Positions 38,171 through 50,223 are shown, counted from the stretch's first letter. The stretch is 64,000 nucleotides of DNA from Adenophora triphylla var. japonica (GCA_022495995.1 JAFEMH010002322.1:248001-312000); one strand, 5' to 3'. Translations and numbers: made by a program. Notes: generated by a model not told the origin, from the letters alone.

Positions 38171-39872
38171 ATGGACGGACAATTCACAAGTGTTACAGCT
38201 GAGGATCCCACCCAGGTGAATGGGGGAAACACTGGAGCCGAGGAGCCACTGCCTCCTCCTCCTCCTCTACCTCAAGCCGATGCCATTCCTCCCCTTGCCA
38301 TGACTCTTCGTTCCATGGGTCAGGCAAATGCCGAGGGAGAGGGCAATGACCTTCCTCGTCCTACTCGTACTCGTGGGAGGCAAGCAGGAAGGAAGAAAAC
38401 AAAGAATGCCGACGCCGGTCAAGCAGGAGGATCTCAACCCGTTGATCGACGCTCTTTGTTACACAAACAAATGGAGACTTTGCAAAGGATGTATGAGACA
38501 CAAGTTGCTCTGTTGCAAATGGACCCAGATCATTCCATGGCTCCCTTCATTGTACCATCAATGGGCCCACCTTTGAGAAAGGAACAGGAAGAGCATCGAG
38601 GCTCCTCCCCCGAAGACTCAGAGCTACCATGCCGGCCCAGGGATTCTCCTCATCCTCGGCATAACAGTAAGCATAAGGAGCCTGTGGTCGACCTGAGAAG
38701 CCAAATAACTCCTAGGGAAGAGGAAGTGAACTCCAAGGACCTAAGAACAAGACTAAGCTTGAATAGGCGCCTATCCCCTGCTCGCCTCATCATGACGCCT
38801 AGGCGTCCCGCGTCTCCTCGAGCTCGTCGGCGGATTCTCCTCGTCCTCATCATTCAGATTCTCGTCGTCCTCGTCGACCGGACTCTCCTCGTCCTCGGCA
38901 TCGAGAATTCGCTAGGCCAAGGACCCCAGAGCCCTACAGGATGATACTTGGCGCACAAGACCTGGAGCCAAGACGTGATAGGGTCCCCTCCAGACGTGAT
39001 GGCCACCGACATGAAGCGGAGCACAGTAGGGCAAATGATCGCCCTAAAGACAAGTCAGTCAGAAGTTCCCAACGAAGCACTCGCTCAAGCAGTGAGAAGG
39101 AAATAGAAACAAAGCAATGGGAGCTGTTGAAACAAAGGCTGGATGATATGGAGAGGGGAAAGAAATATAATGATGACGATTATGATTGGGCCACCCGTCC
39201 GTTTTCCTTGAGGATAACTGCTGCACCTCCCCATCCTAACCTCAAGCTCCCAAATTTCGAGAAGTATAACGGAACCACTGACGCCAAGGACCATGTGCAA
39301 AGTTTTGAACAAACCATGAACCTCCTCACCACTGCTGATGACTTGCTCTGCAAAGCTTTCGCGAGCACCTTTTCCGGAACGGACTTTGACTGGTTCCGTG
39401 AGCTCAAGAAAGGTTGCATCGATTGTTGGAGGGGCATGAGGAGAATGTTCTTAGATCACTTTGCCACGGCTGGGAAGAGGAAGATGAGATTAACCGACTT
39501 GGCCAACATTGAGCAAGGGAAGGGAGAAACCACTCTTAGCTACTACAATAGGTTCCGAAAGATGGCAGACCAAGTCGAAGAAAGCCTCACTGATAGGGAG
39601 GTCATAATTTGCTTCAACTCGGGTTAAAGTCGGCCCCCTCATTTATGAACTATCGGCCCGGGGAACCCGGCTCCAAGGCCGAATTGTACAAAGTGGCTTA
39701 TGCCATTTCCATGGCTGAAGATAAGACAAAGAAAAGGGGAGCCGACAAGACGGAACTGAAGCAACTAACTCCCGACAGAATGACAATGGGAACGGCAAGA
39801 AAGGAAAGAATAAAACCGTAAGCACCGAGAAGGCCGGAGTTCACCCCTCTTACAAAGCCCATCTCCGAAATC
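38171..39872 (+). pseudogene. Tat gag, frameshifted
   Basis: Starts at ATG 38171 (MDGQFTSVTAEDPTQ). The N-terminus is Pro/Glu-rich and basic, followed by a long Arg/Pro/Ser stretch whose frame becomes ambiguous around 38780-38940. The Retrotransposon_gag core is in another frame: LKLPNFEKYNGTTDAKDHVQ (about 39243-39300), KAFASTFSGTDFDWFRELKK, and YYNRFRKMADQVEESL (about 39541). A stop at 39625 and further frame changes near 39610 and 39830 separate it from the C-terminal part, which continues in the pol-containing frame. The structural role is known for the family; this copy cannot make it in one piece without correction. Confidence 0.85.
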
Positions 39873-42800
39873 ATGCAGATGGTGAACCTTCCTCCACCTC
39901 GTCCGCCGATCGATAACCCAAAGTATCCCCGCAACAAGAACAAATACCGTGATTTTCACAAGGACAACGGGCACACCACTGATGGTTGTTGGGCCCTTAA
40001 GAAGATAATCCAACAATGGGTTGACGAGGGAAAATTAGACCGTTATGTCATGAAGAAAGATGGCAAGCGAAAGCGGAAGCAAGAGGAGAGTGAAGATGAC
40101 TCCAAGAGTGAGGATGAAGATCGAAGGCCTCCTAGGGCTAAACTACATGTGATCCGCGAAGAGGTGACCTCCACCAGAAAGCTAAGGGATCAGATCCACG
40201 AGCTAAGCAAAGTATACCATGTCCCTGCTTGGATCCATAAAGCAGAAGAAATCATTAGTTTTTCTCCGAATGAGTTGGCGGGAAGTCGAGCAGCTCGTGA
40301 GCAGCCATTGGTCATCAAGGGCCGAATTGACAATGTTGAATCTGAAAGACTTCTTGTTGATACGGGGGCCTCCCGTGACATCCTATACTATTCAGCCTTC
40401 CAACAAATGGGGTTGAAAGACACAGCGCTAGAACCATATCATGGAAGGCTTGAAGGATTCACCAACCATAAGGTTGGAGCAAAGGGAACCGTAGAACTAG
40501 AACTCGAAGTCGGCGATCATCCCTTCCGAGCCACAGCTACTGTCACTTTCATAGTCATGGATTTGACTAGTGACTATCATGCGATTATTGGCATTCCAAG
40601 TCAAGCCAAACTTGGGATGGTAGCCTCCCTTCCTCACCAACGAGTTAAATTTCCCACTCGTGCTGGCATTGGATGCGTGAGGGCAACCCCCAAAGATTTC
40701 TTGGAACATGTTGTCAAGAGCCGGAAAAAGTCAAAAAGCGTGGAGATAGATACGCCCGAGGAGAATATCAAGATCACCAAATCTCAAAAGACCACGGAAA
40801 CCAGCTCTAGAATGAACTATATCCGTGAAGTATGGGAAAGTGAGGAAGAGGAACCTATGGTCCTAGAAATTGTGGATGACCAAGGCACAACTCTACCCAC
40901 ACTGGAAGAAGAGCCTATGGTCCTAGAAACTGCGGATGACCAAGGCACAACTCTACCCACACTGGAAGAAGAGCCTATGGTCCTAGAAACTGCGGATGAC
41001 CAAGGCATAGTTCTACCCATCTCCGAGGAAGACCCCATTCTCGTCAATGACCAGAACTCGGGGGCCAACCATGACTCGGGGAAGAACGATCTCCCAGACA
41101 TCGATAAACTTATGGAGGAAGAAGGCCTCAATGTAAACGACAATGAAGGGAGGAGAATCAAAGAGATCATCATCGAATCCCTGGAATTTCGAGACGGACC
41201 AGAAATGAAGCCTGTAGATGAGCTAGAAGAGGCAGTCATTAATCCTGACTATCCTGAACAGAAAATCAAGCTAGGAGGCCAGCTATCACAGGAAGAGAAA
41301 GAAAGAATCATATCCCTCTTGAAAAACAGTCTCGACGTCTTTGCTTGGAGAGTCGAAGACATGAGGGGAATCAATGAAGAAGTAGCCCTCCACCGCTTAG
41401 AAGTTGATCCTCTAGCGAAGACCATCTCCCAGACGAGGAGAAATTTTGCAAGGGACAAGGAGGAAGCTATAAAGGAGGAGGTGCAGAAGTTACTCAGCGC
41501 CGGAATAATTCGCGAAGTCAAATACCCCGTTTGGTTGGCTAATGTTGTTATGGTGAAAAAGCAAAATGGGAAATGGCGCATGTGCATAGACTTTACTGAT
41601 CTAAACAAAGCCTGCCCCAAGGACAGCTATCCTCTCCCCAGAATCGACAAGTTAGTGGACTCCATTTCTGGACACCAAACTCTCAGCTTCTTAGATGCCT
41701 ACTCGAGGCTATCATCGAGATAAAAATGGCGAAAGAAGACATCGAGAAGAGCGCCTTTCAAACACCTGTGGGGAATTTCGCTACATCATGATGCCTTTTG
41801 GGCTCAAGAATGCCGGTGCCACTTACCAACGGATGGTAAATCAAGTTTTTGCAAGTCGAGATAGGTAGAAACATGGAGGCTTATATTGATGACATGGTCA
41901 TAAAGACCAAGGAAGGCAGCCACGTTCCTGACCTAGAAGAGACCATTCACAACCTCCGAGCCAACAACATGAAGCTGAATCCAAGCAAATGCGTGTTCGG
42001 AGTTACTGCAGGGAAATTTCTGGGCTTCATGGTTTCCCAAAGGGGGATTGAAGCAAACCCAGAAAAGATCAAGGCGCTCATTGACATGAAGGAACCTACC
42101 ACCATCAAGGAGGTCCAAAGACTTAATGGAAGAATTGCAGCCCTTGGAAGATTCATCGCCAAGTCCGCCGAAAAGTCACTGCCTTTCTTCAAGGTATTGA
42201 AGGGTACCAAGAGCTTCTCCTGGACTCCTGAATGCTCGGAAGCGTTCCTCCGGTTGAAGGAGTACTTGGGTTCCCCTCCCTTGCTTAGCAGTCCGACTAC
42301 CGGTGAGATGCTATACGTCTTCCTAGCCGCCACCGATCACGCTGTCGCAGCTGTCCTAGTTCGAAAGGATGAAGGAATTCAGAAGCCCGTCTACTATGTC
42401 TCAAAAGCTCTGTCCGATGTAGAAAGCAGATATTTTAATGTGGAGAAGATAGCATACGCACTAGTCATTGCTTCAAGGAAGCTGCGTGCATATTTTTCTG
42501 CACACCCTATCACCGTCTACACCAATGAACCATTGAAGAAAATCCTTCACAAGTTGGACGGCTCAGGACGTCTCCTTAATTGGTCAATCGCTCTAACGGA
42601 GTTTGATATCACTTACCAACCAAGGAAGACCCTCCTAGCACAGCCTTTGGTTGACTTCATGGTCGAGACTGCCTTTATGGGTGAGCATCTCCCCACCTCC
42701 CGGAAGCAAAACGCGCCGGAGGAAAAAGACTCTCCCATTGAACTCCCATCCAACTGTTGGATTCTGTATACGGACGGATCAGCTACCAAGGAAAGAAGCG

Positions 42801-44471
42801 GAGCCGGAGTAGTACTAGTAAGCCCAGAAGGAGAATATACTATACAAGATGCCATCCGCTTCAGGTTTCCTGCCTCTAACAACCAAGCTGAATACGAGGC
42901 TCTCATATTTGGCATTGAGTTGGCCTCCTTCTATGGAGCAACTAAGGTGGCTGCTTTCTGTGACTCCCAGCTTGTTGTCAAACAAGTGAAAGGAGAATAT
43001 AACACTCAAGATGTCACCCTTGCCAAGTATAGAGACCTGGTCCTAGATATGACGAAGAAAATGGAATTTTTCGAGCTCAAGCAGATAGGAAGGGAAGACA
43101 ACCAAGTCGCAGACGTTCTCTCCAAACTAGCCACCATGGACGTGTCTCCTTCGGAGACCAACCCATATGTAGTTTATGCCGAGGAACCTGCGTATGAAAG
43201 ATTACAAGTCATGCTTACGGTCGAGGAAGAGAGATCTTTGGATCGATGACTACATCGAATACATTGAGAAGGAGAAACTCCCAGAAGATGATGCTCGAGC
43301 CAAGCTTATCAAGAAGAGGTCTCCAAGATTCGTGGTGATGAACGGAGTCCTCTACCGAAGATCTTTCACGAAGCCCCTGTTAAGGTGTGTCTATCCCAAG
43401 GAAACTGAGAACCTCCTGGCAGAAGTACATGAGGGTGTTTGCGGCGGACACCCAGGGGCCAGAACCTTAGCCGACAAAATCATATCGCTAGGTTACTACT
43501 GGCCAAACCTAAGGGAAGACGCGCATGCCTATGTTCGAAAATGTGACAAATGCCAAAGGTTCTCTGACATTCCAAGACTACCTGCAGTCGAGCAAACACT
43601 TGTAATACCTACGTGGCCATTTGATATGTGGGGGATCGACCTCATTGGACCCTTCCCACCCGCCCGTGGTAATTGCAAGTACGTGATAGTAGCTGTTGAT
43701 TACTTCTCCAAGTGGATAGAAGCCAAGGCATTGGCCAAGATAACGGAAGAGAACGCGATCAACTTTGTTCATGACAACATCTGGTGCAGATTTGGCCTTC
43801 CACATACAATTGTTTCTGACCATGGCCTCCAATTCTCCACGGCATTTACAACCGAATTGGGAAGAGTTAAAGTACGCCATGCAAAATCTTCAGTTAGCAG
43901 ACCCCAAGGCAACGGTCAAGCAGAAGCTGCCAACAAACTGGTCCTAACCGCCCTCACCAAGAATCTTGAAGGACGCGAGGGTAGATGGTTGGACGAACTT
44001 CCCCTAGCTTTATGGGCTGTTCGCACAACCACCCGGGGGCCAACCGGGGAAACCCCATTCGCACTAACCTTCGGTTCTGAGGCTATGGCACCAGCAGAGA
44101 TGGCCATCCCTACAGTAAGGAACTCCCATTACGACGAGCAAGTCAACAAGGTCAATAGGCTCCTAGATCTAGACCTGATAGATGAAAAACGACTAGCTGC
44201 GCAGATGAGGATGGTAAACTACAAGCAAAGGACCAAGGCATATCACGACAAGAGGGTCATCAAAAGAGTATTCCAAGTTGGCGATTGGGTACTTAGAAAG
44301 ATCGAAGCTACTGGTCGGAAGGCAGAACAGAACAAGCTCTCCCCAAATTGGGAAGGTCCCTATATCATCACTCAAGTCATCCGAGAAGGGACCTACAGAT
44401 TGAGAACCAAGGAGGGGAAGGATCTCAAGCACCCATGGCATTCCGACAACCTTAGAAAATATTATCACTAG
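39873..44471 (+). pseudogene. Tat pol (protease, RT, RNase H, aRNase H, integrase), three frames
   Basis: Frame 1 (39873-41723) has a gag-like knuckle FHKDNGHTTDGC, then protease VDTGASRDILYYSAFQ (Asp at 40359). A threefold 60-base repeat encodes EEEPMVLETADDQG (40847-41026), and the frame ends with the first half of RT (WRMCIDFTDLNKACPKDSYP). It is broken near 41710. Frame 2 (41849-43249) has the RT active-site YIDD (residues 12-15), a degenerate first RNase H (TDHAVAAVLVRKD), and a second RNase H with YTDGSATKERSGAGVV, NQAEYEAL, CDSQLVV and NQVADVLS (D-E-D-D). Frame 3 (from about 43230 to 44471) has the integrase H-H-C-C finger (HEGVCGGHPGAR...CDKC), then the catalytic D in WGIDLIGPF, D in SDHGLQF and E in GQAEAANK. 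The three frames are separated by small indels, so pol is inactive as written. Confidence 0.92.
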
Positions 44472-44688
44472 TCTAGTTTATTTTGCAATAGATTAGCTCT
44501 TTATTTTCTGTCTTTTATTTTCGGTCTTTTGTTTTCTTTTTGTCTTTTTAGTTGATAGGATTGCAGTTTGATGTAATCACATTTCAGTTCTACGAAAGCA
44601 GTTTCTTCCAACATGCAAAGCCACTATCAACTATTTATACCAACTCCGGAAGATGAGGATATTATCTCCTACTCTCTCAAACACACAG
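44472..44688 (+). other. 3' untranslated stretch after pol
   Basis: T-rich, with TTTTATTTTC/TCTTTTG repeats (44490-44550). No gene. Confidence 0.5.
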
Positions 44689-45075
44689 TCAAGACCAAGG
44701 ATCTTCCTTGGCCTGATGGCTTACCACAAAGTCAAGACCAAGGATCTTCCTTGGCCTGATGGCTTACCACAGTCAAGACCAAGGATCTTCCTTGGCCTGA
44801 TGGCTTACCACAAAGCCAAGACCAAGGGTCTTCCTTGGCCTGATGGCTTACCAACAGCCAAGACCAAGGGTCTTCCTTGGCCTGATGGCTTACCAATGTA
44901 CCCCAAGACCAAGGGCCCTCCTTGGCACGATGGCTTACTATACGCCCCAAGACCAAGGGTCTTCCTTGGCCTGATGGCTTACCACAAAGCCAAGACCAAG
45001 GGTCTTCCTTGGCCTGATGGCTTACACAACAGCCAATACCAAGGGTCATCCTTGGCCTAATGGCTTACCATACAT
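44689..45075 (+). repeat. tandem repeat of about 42 bp, self-complementary core
   Basis: About nine units of AAGACCAAGGATCTTCCTTG plus GCCTGATGGCTTACCACAA. Each unit contains CCAAGG...CCTTGG, so each can form a short hairpin. Units 6-7 are diverged (GGGCCCTCCTTGGCACGATG). Confidence 0.9.
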
Positions 45076-45390
45076 CCCACCAAGGGTCCACCTTGGTTCA
45101 GGATCACAAGTCATATTCAAAGCCAAGGAAAACTTCCTCGGCCTAAATGACGTACGAGCATAGTTAAAGCCAAGGAAACTTCCTCGGCCAAACCACTTGT
45201 TCAATAAGTAAGCAATAAGGGACCTTCTTTGGATCCCACCTTCTCAAGTCCAGTGCCTCTGCCTAGCATGCAAGGATACGAGCAAGTTATTGAAATAACA
45301 AGAATCATAGCAAAGGATTTTTCATTGATATTCAAATGAAATTACATATCCTATCATCTATTACAAAAAGCATAACAAGAAAAAGCTATT

Positions 45391-48300
45391 CTAAGATTGT
45401 TGAGCATCATCAAAAGGCTTTTCAAGCCAATCTTGAGTAATGGAGCCAGGAGGAGGAAGGTCCGTTTGATTGGTAAGAGCATCAGTTTCCTCGGCCCCTC
45501 TTCCTTCCTCGGTTTCCATGGCCTCAGGCTCTTCCTCGTCCTGGATGGCCTCCACTAAGTCTTTGATGTTGCCAGGGACTACAGGGGCTGGCCTCCACAC
45601 TTCCCTGCATGCTTGAGCATCCTTGGCTGCTATCAATTCCAAGTTGCTTGCAGAGAAGGGGACTAAGTGATGGAGGGCCCTAACTTCCTCACTGTATTGG
45701 TCCCGGCATATCAGCATGGCTATTTTGTTGATGTCAAGGCCGGTGGAGGGATCAGCCAAAATGCTCCTGGCAAGATGAAGGTATCCATCTTCGAACATAG
45801 TAGCCGTTTGCTCGTCCACGGCGTCCTGGAAGGCCGAGCTAGCTACCACAGCATCCTTGAATGCCGGGCTCTCCTTGAAGCGCGCCACAGCCTCGTTTTC
45901 TTTGGCAGGAAGGGCAGCCTCCAGCCCTTGGTATTTGGCCTCAGCTTCCTCGGCCTTAGCCTGAAGCTCGGCCTTATCCGTAAGAGCTTTGGTCAGCTCC
46001 TCTCCTTTAAGCCGGAGAAGCTCGTCGGCCTTGGCTTTCTCTTCCTCGGCCTTGGCCTTGCCTTCCTCGGCCCTCTTCACCTCAGCTTCCACCTTCGCCT
46101 TGGCTGCCTCAAGCTCGGCATCTTTGGCTTTAAGAAGTTTAACCAAGGAAGACTTCTCAGAATCGCTTTTGGCCAGGGCTGCCTTGGCCTCATTCATGCG
46201 TCTGGTCTTCTTCTTGGCCAAAACATTTTCATACGCCGTGACAGAAGCCAACTGAAAGAAAAGTTCAATATCATATTAAGTATGCATCTCTCAAAATCAA
46301 TGATCAACGAGCAAGGAAAGGATATTCACCTCGGCAATTAAGAGCCCCTTGCGACAAAGCAAGGTATCATCGCTGGGAGCCTCCTGGACAAGAGCATCAT
46401 AGGCATCCTCGTCCATAGATCTCTGAACTGGGGCTCTGCCCAATCGTACTAAGGGCCCCGTCCTAGTTTGCAGAGGAATTCCTTTGAGCCGAGGAACGTT
46501 GATGGCCATGTTCTTGGCCAGCTCGTCGGCCTGCTCAATAGTCTCAATATTTTGGATGGTTAGAGGAGGAGGAGGAGCCTCAACATGGGGAGCCTCAACG
46601 TGGGGAGCCCCACCAACATTTGCCTTCTTAGTTACAGGCTCCTCGGCACTCGAAGCTTGAGCTCTTTTGGAGCCAGATTTCCGAGCAACGAGGCGGCTTT
46701 CCTCGGCTCCCGCCTCCTCGGCACCAGTAGAAAGGTCAGCCAAGTCACCAGTTATGGGTTCAACTTGATCCTCGGATGCTGCGTCCTCGGAATTAATCTC
46801 CTGATGCACTTTAAGGGGTAGGGGCTTATCACCCTGGACACCGAGCACCAAGTTACGAGCATTGGCCTCGTCCTTCCTCTCCACCAGAGCAGACTTCTTG
46901 CTCAGCTTTCTCTTTCGCCTGATCAGCTCCTGAGGACTTAGTCTCTCCATTGCAAGGGTGGCTTCTTCCTCGGTGGTCAAATCTGTAAAGACAAGGAAGA
47001 AATGGTCAAGTACGAGCAAGAAGATCCAAGGTCAAGTACGAGCAAAATAATATGCAAAAAATTACAAGTGTAAGATAAAAATTTACGTCCAACAATGTTA
47101 GGTGCTCCAATACATTGGTCACGGGGACGCTCATCGTGGCACCTAATACAATCCTCGTGAAATACGAAGCCTGGATGTACCGTCCAATCATTGAAGCGAC
47201 GACCTCTTTTAACATTAACAAGGGGAGCTACCCCGTCCTCGTTCCCCGGCATCAATCCTGCCTGGATATAGAAATGATCCGAGGATTCAACTTGCTTCCA
47301 ATCCAGGACCCCTACCCTGGCAAACTCTTCTAGACGTTTGATCAAAGCTTTGGTCCACTCATATTGTTGGACAGCGAAGGAAGATGTTGGGTCACCACAA
47401 GGAGACTGGAACTCCCAACCTTGGCGGCTCTCAACTCGGATAACGTGATGATCCCAGCCTGGAACTTTACTAGACATGGGGAGGAGCAATTTTGGTTTCC
47501 TATTGGCACTCCTAATTACTACCAGCCATTGTTCCTTGATGACTTGGATAATGTAGAAATGACGGAAGGCTCCCATGGTCGGCTCATAGCCTAAACTACG
47601 GCAGAGGATGATGAAGCTAACCAGCACCCTAGTGCCATTGGCTCCTAGCATGGCTGGCACTGCCTTTACATCGTCCAAAAATTCGCAGATGAAGGGGTCC
47701 AGAGGAAGACGAAGCCCCTGTTGGAACTGTTTATAATAGAAGTGGACATAATCTTGGTTGTAGTAGAAGTTCGTCTCCTCCTTCTCCGTCTTCGGCTCAA
47801 TCTTGCCCATATAAGTTAACTTGTACTCATCCCGGTTCACCTTGTACTTGGAGTACAATTTTTCAATCATGGGATCCCCAGGCTTTGGTGCCCTCTCCAC
47901 TTGCTTTCCTCGGCTACCTGCTCCTCGGCCTCTTCTTCGGACGAGGCGGGCATCAGCTTGTGCACCTTCAACGAAGGCGTCAACTATCTGAGTAGACGAG
48001 GAGGGCTCTCCTTCTCTTCCCGTCATATCTGCATAAAGACGAGGAGACCAAATTATTTACCTCGTCAATGGCTGATTAAATGACGGGGAAGGAAGATTCC
48101 CCTCCTCGTCATTCCATAAGGCCGAGGAAGGAAGATCTCCTTCCTCGTCATTTCATAAGGCCGAGGAGGGGGCCGTACCTCTCAGACGCTCACGCATTTC
48201 GCGATGGGAGGCCGGGTAGAACAGTTCGATGTGCTCCACCATTTGAGCCCTATCCTCAAACACTATGATGTTGGGAGAACCAGACTCAATCCTATCTATT

Positions 48301-48476
48301 CTTGTGGAGTCTGGGTATTGAATGAATAAACGGGAGCGGCCGTAACCCCTCAACTGCTTGCTTATATCATCCAAGTTCAGCATCATCCATGGACCCCTCT
48401 CTCTACGATAGACCCTCAAATTTCCAGTATGATATCCATAGCGGAATCGGGGAGAATGGTCCCAAGATCGAGCCAT
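45391..48476 (-). CDS. antisense four-exon gene of the Tat element (Transposase_28-type 'putative gypsy type transposon' protein)
   Basis: Coding exons on the minus strand are 48476-48179, 48028-47087, 46982-46330 and 46251-45391. All introns (150, 104 and 78 bases) are GT...AG with good pyrimidine tracts (GCAG, TTTACAG, TTTTCAG). The lengths sum to 2754 bases, exactly 918 codons with one stop at the end, and the phase is kept across every junction. The N-terminal part is MARSWDHSPRFRYGYHTGN; this is followed by a Ser/Arg-rich linker. The central globular region, with FQQGLRLPLDPFICEFLDD and ANGTRVLVSFIILCRSLGY, resembles PF04195. An acidic linker comes next, then a long Ala/Glu/Lys coiled coil (about 46200-45900) and an acidic tail. 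The molecular function of such proteins is not known. It stays open while gag-pol of the same element is broken. Splice sites are predicted, not observed. Confidence 0.85.
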
Positions 48477-48478
48477 TT

Positions 48479-48835
48479 CTAAGGGGAATCAAAAATGAAG
48501 GGGGAGTTCATTCAATATTCTAGAAATTTCATATAAAATGCAAAGAGAATTAAAGAACTGAAGTTTTTAAAGTTTTTTATCAAGAAAAGCTTCAACCTTC
48601 AACAATGGCGGTTCTTGGCATGGACAAAATCACTCCTAAACCCTAGAAAACGCTGGAACATGAAAGGAAGTTGTGAGAAAAGGAGAAATTTCATACCTGA
48701 GTTTGCAAGAATGAATGGAATCAATGCAGAAAGCAACTTCGCCGGAAAAATCAAGCTCGCCGGGAACTGGGTTTGAAGATTGCTGTGATTCGCCGGAGAT
48801 CTCTTTCGCCTTTGCTCTCAAATAGGGGGTTTGTA
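48479..48835 (-). promoter_or_regulatory. 5' UTR exon and intron of the antisense gene
   Basis: On the minus strand, a leader from about 48835 ends AACTCAG|GTATGAAA (donor at 48696). A T-rich intron runs to CCCCTTAG|AAATGGCT (acceptor at 48479), two bases before the start codon. Inferred from sequence only. Confidence 0.6.
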
Positions 48836-48860
48836 AAGATTTGAAATGAAAGGATTTTGA

Positions 48861-48868
48861 TTTTTATA
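48861..48868 (-). promoter_or_regulatory. TATA box of the antisense gene
   Basis: Minus-strand TATAAAAA in GGAGGTATAAAAATCAAAAT, about 30 bases before the predicted leader. It lies inside the retrotransposon, upstream of the 3' LTR, so this gene has a promoter separate from the LTR. Confidence 0.6.
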
Positions 48869-49090
48869 CCTCCTTAACCCGGGTTAACCCATGGGTAAAG
48901 TGATAACCCAGACAATACGCCCCCAACATTTAATGATAAGTACAGTTATTGAGGCATGACAAGACTGGGGGGCCCCATGTCATCATCAGAATAGTAACCG
49001 TCAGATACCCACCAATGACGCGTGTAAAACCTGTTCGTATCCCAGATGCCGAGGACGAGCTAACTTTCTACTCGTCTAAGCCGAGCTAGA

Positions 49091-49104
49091 AAGTTGGGGG
49101 CCAC
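49091..49104 (+). other. polypurine tract
   Basis: AAGTTGGGGGCCAC directly before the 3' LTR, the usual plus-strand priming site. Confidence 0.65.
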
Positions 49105-49860
49105 TGAACGGTATAAACCGAGCTACGAACATGGGCTTGCTCGAACCTGGGCCCAACTATATTGGGCCATGGATATTATATATTCATCAAGTATTAGGGC
49201 CGAGCATTCTCTTCTTCGTATGACGAGGAACATTTACCTTGGCCTTATGTCGCCATTCTTGGTCCGGCCTGTCTCACTTACCGAGGAGAGAAAAGTCCTT
49301 TGCTCGGCATGTCACCAATTACCGAGGAAACAAAAGTATTCTCCCCGGCGTATTTTCATGTCGGCCATTCATCAAGTGACGGGGAAGCGGGATCGTTCTC
49401 CTCGGCCTATTTGCCAAAGGCCGAGGAAAAACATTTGCCTTCCTCGGCGTTCCGGCTAGCAGTTACAATCCTTATTCAACAAGGATTATACAATCATTAT
49501 CCAATCAGGATTATACTTATCAACATCAATTCCAGTCAAACAATGACTCCTCAACAAGATATAATTCTATCAGAGTTATATCTTATCTCTTTACAAGTTT
49601 ATTCCAACATGGATTCTTTCAATCCAATCCTATAAATACAAGCCCCATGGCTCATTATTGGGTACGTTACTTTTTACATTGGAGAAACTCTGTCAATTTG
49701 ATTTCTCTAATATCAACCGTGAACTTACTCTCACGCCGGAGGGCCTTTAGCCGGATCCGCCCCGGCTTAGTTTACGTGTTTTCTCTTATTTTCAGGCCTT
49801 GCAATCGCCGGAGCATTCGACGCTTGGATTTGGGCTGATTTGACGATTTTGGCATCATCA
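49105..49860 (+). repeat. 3' LTR (756 bp)
   Basis: It is nearly identical to the 5' LTR (one difference noticed, CGGCGTATTT versus CGGCATATTT) except for the single copy of the 102-base block. It is followed by the GGTCT duplication. The few differences indicate a recent insertion. Confidence 0.95.
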
Positions 49861-50024
49861 GGTCTGTTTGTCTCCTCTGTGCAAACTGTAACCATTGTTT
49901 ATCCGGACAAGGATTTGTGACTGTTTTTATAAATATTTATATGCTTCATGTCCATCTTTGTTCTTAATTTGTATTAGATAGCTTGTGTAAAGTCAAAGGG
50001 GAGTGAGGGGGTGAATGTCTAAAA

Positions 50025-50167
50025 TTAATAAATAAAAAATAAAAATTAAAAAAACAAAATTAAAAAAATAAATAAATAAGTAAAAAATGAAATAAAAATA
50101 AATAAAATAAATAAAAAATAAAAATAAAAAAACAAAATAAATAAATAAATAAAATAAATAATAATAA

Positions 50168-50198
<31 letters not shown>

Positions 50199-50223
50199 GA
50201 TAATAATAATAATAATAAAAAAT

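Larger units (their letters stand above)
36950..49860 (+). mobile_element. Tat-lineage Ty3/gypsy LTR retrotransposon with antisense gene
   Basis: Complete insertion of 12,911 bp. The flanking duplication GGTCT (36945-36949 and 49861-49865) is exact. The LTRs of 858 and 756 bp are nearly identical apart from a 102-base duplication in the first. A primer site follows the first LTR and a purine-rich tract (GTTGGGGGCCAC) precedes the second. The order is gag, protease, RT, RNase H, a second archaeal-type RNase H, integrase, a tandem repeat, then a minus-strand gene before the 3' LTR. The second RNase H and the 3' antisense gene are known features of the Tat lineage (Grande, Retand, RIRE2 relatives). 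Confidence 0.95.

Noticed and set aside
44689..45075. CRISPR-like array
   Set aside because: The units are continuous tandem repeats without unique spacers, and the sequence is plant nuclear DNA.
45667..46341. 224-codon plus-strand frame opposite the antisense gene
   Set aside because: Shadow of the Ala/Glu/Lys coiled-coil codons on the other strand. It crosses two predicted exons and an intron.
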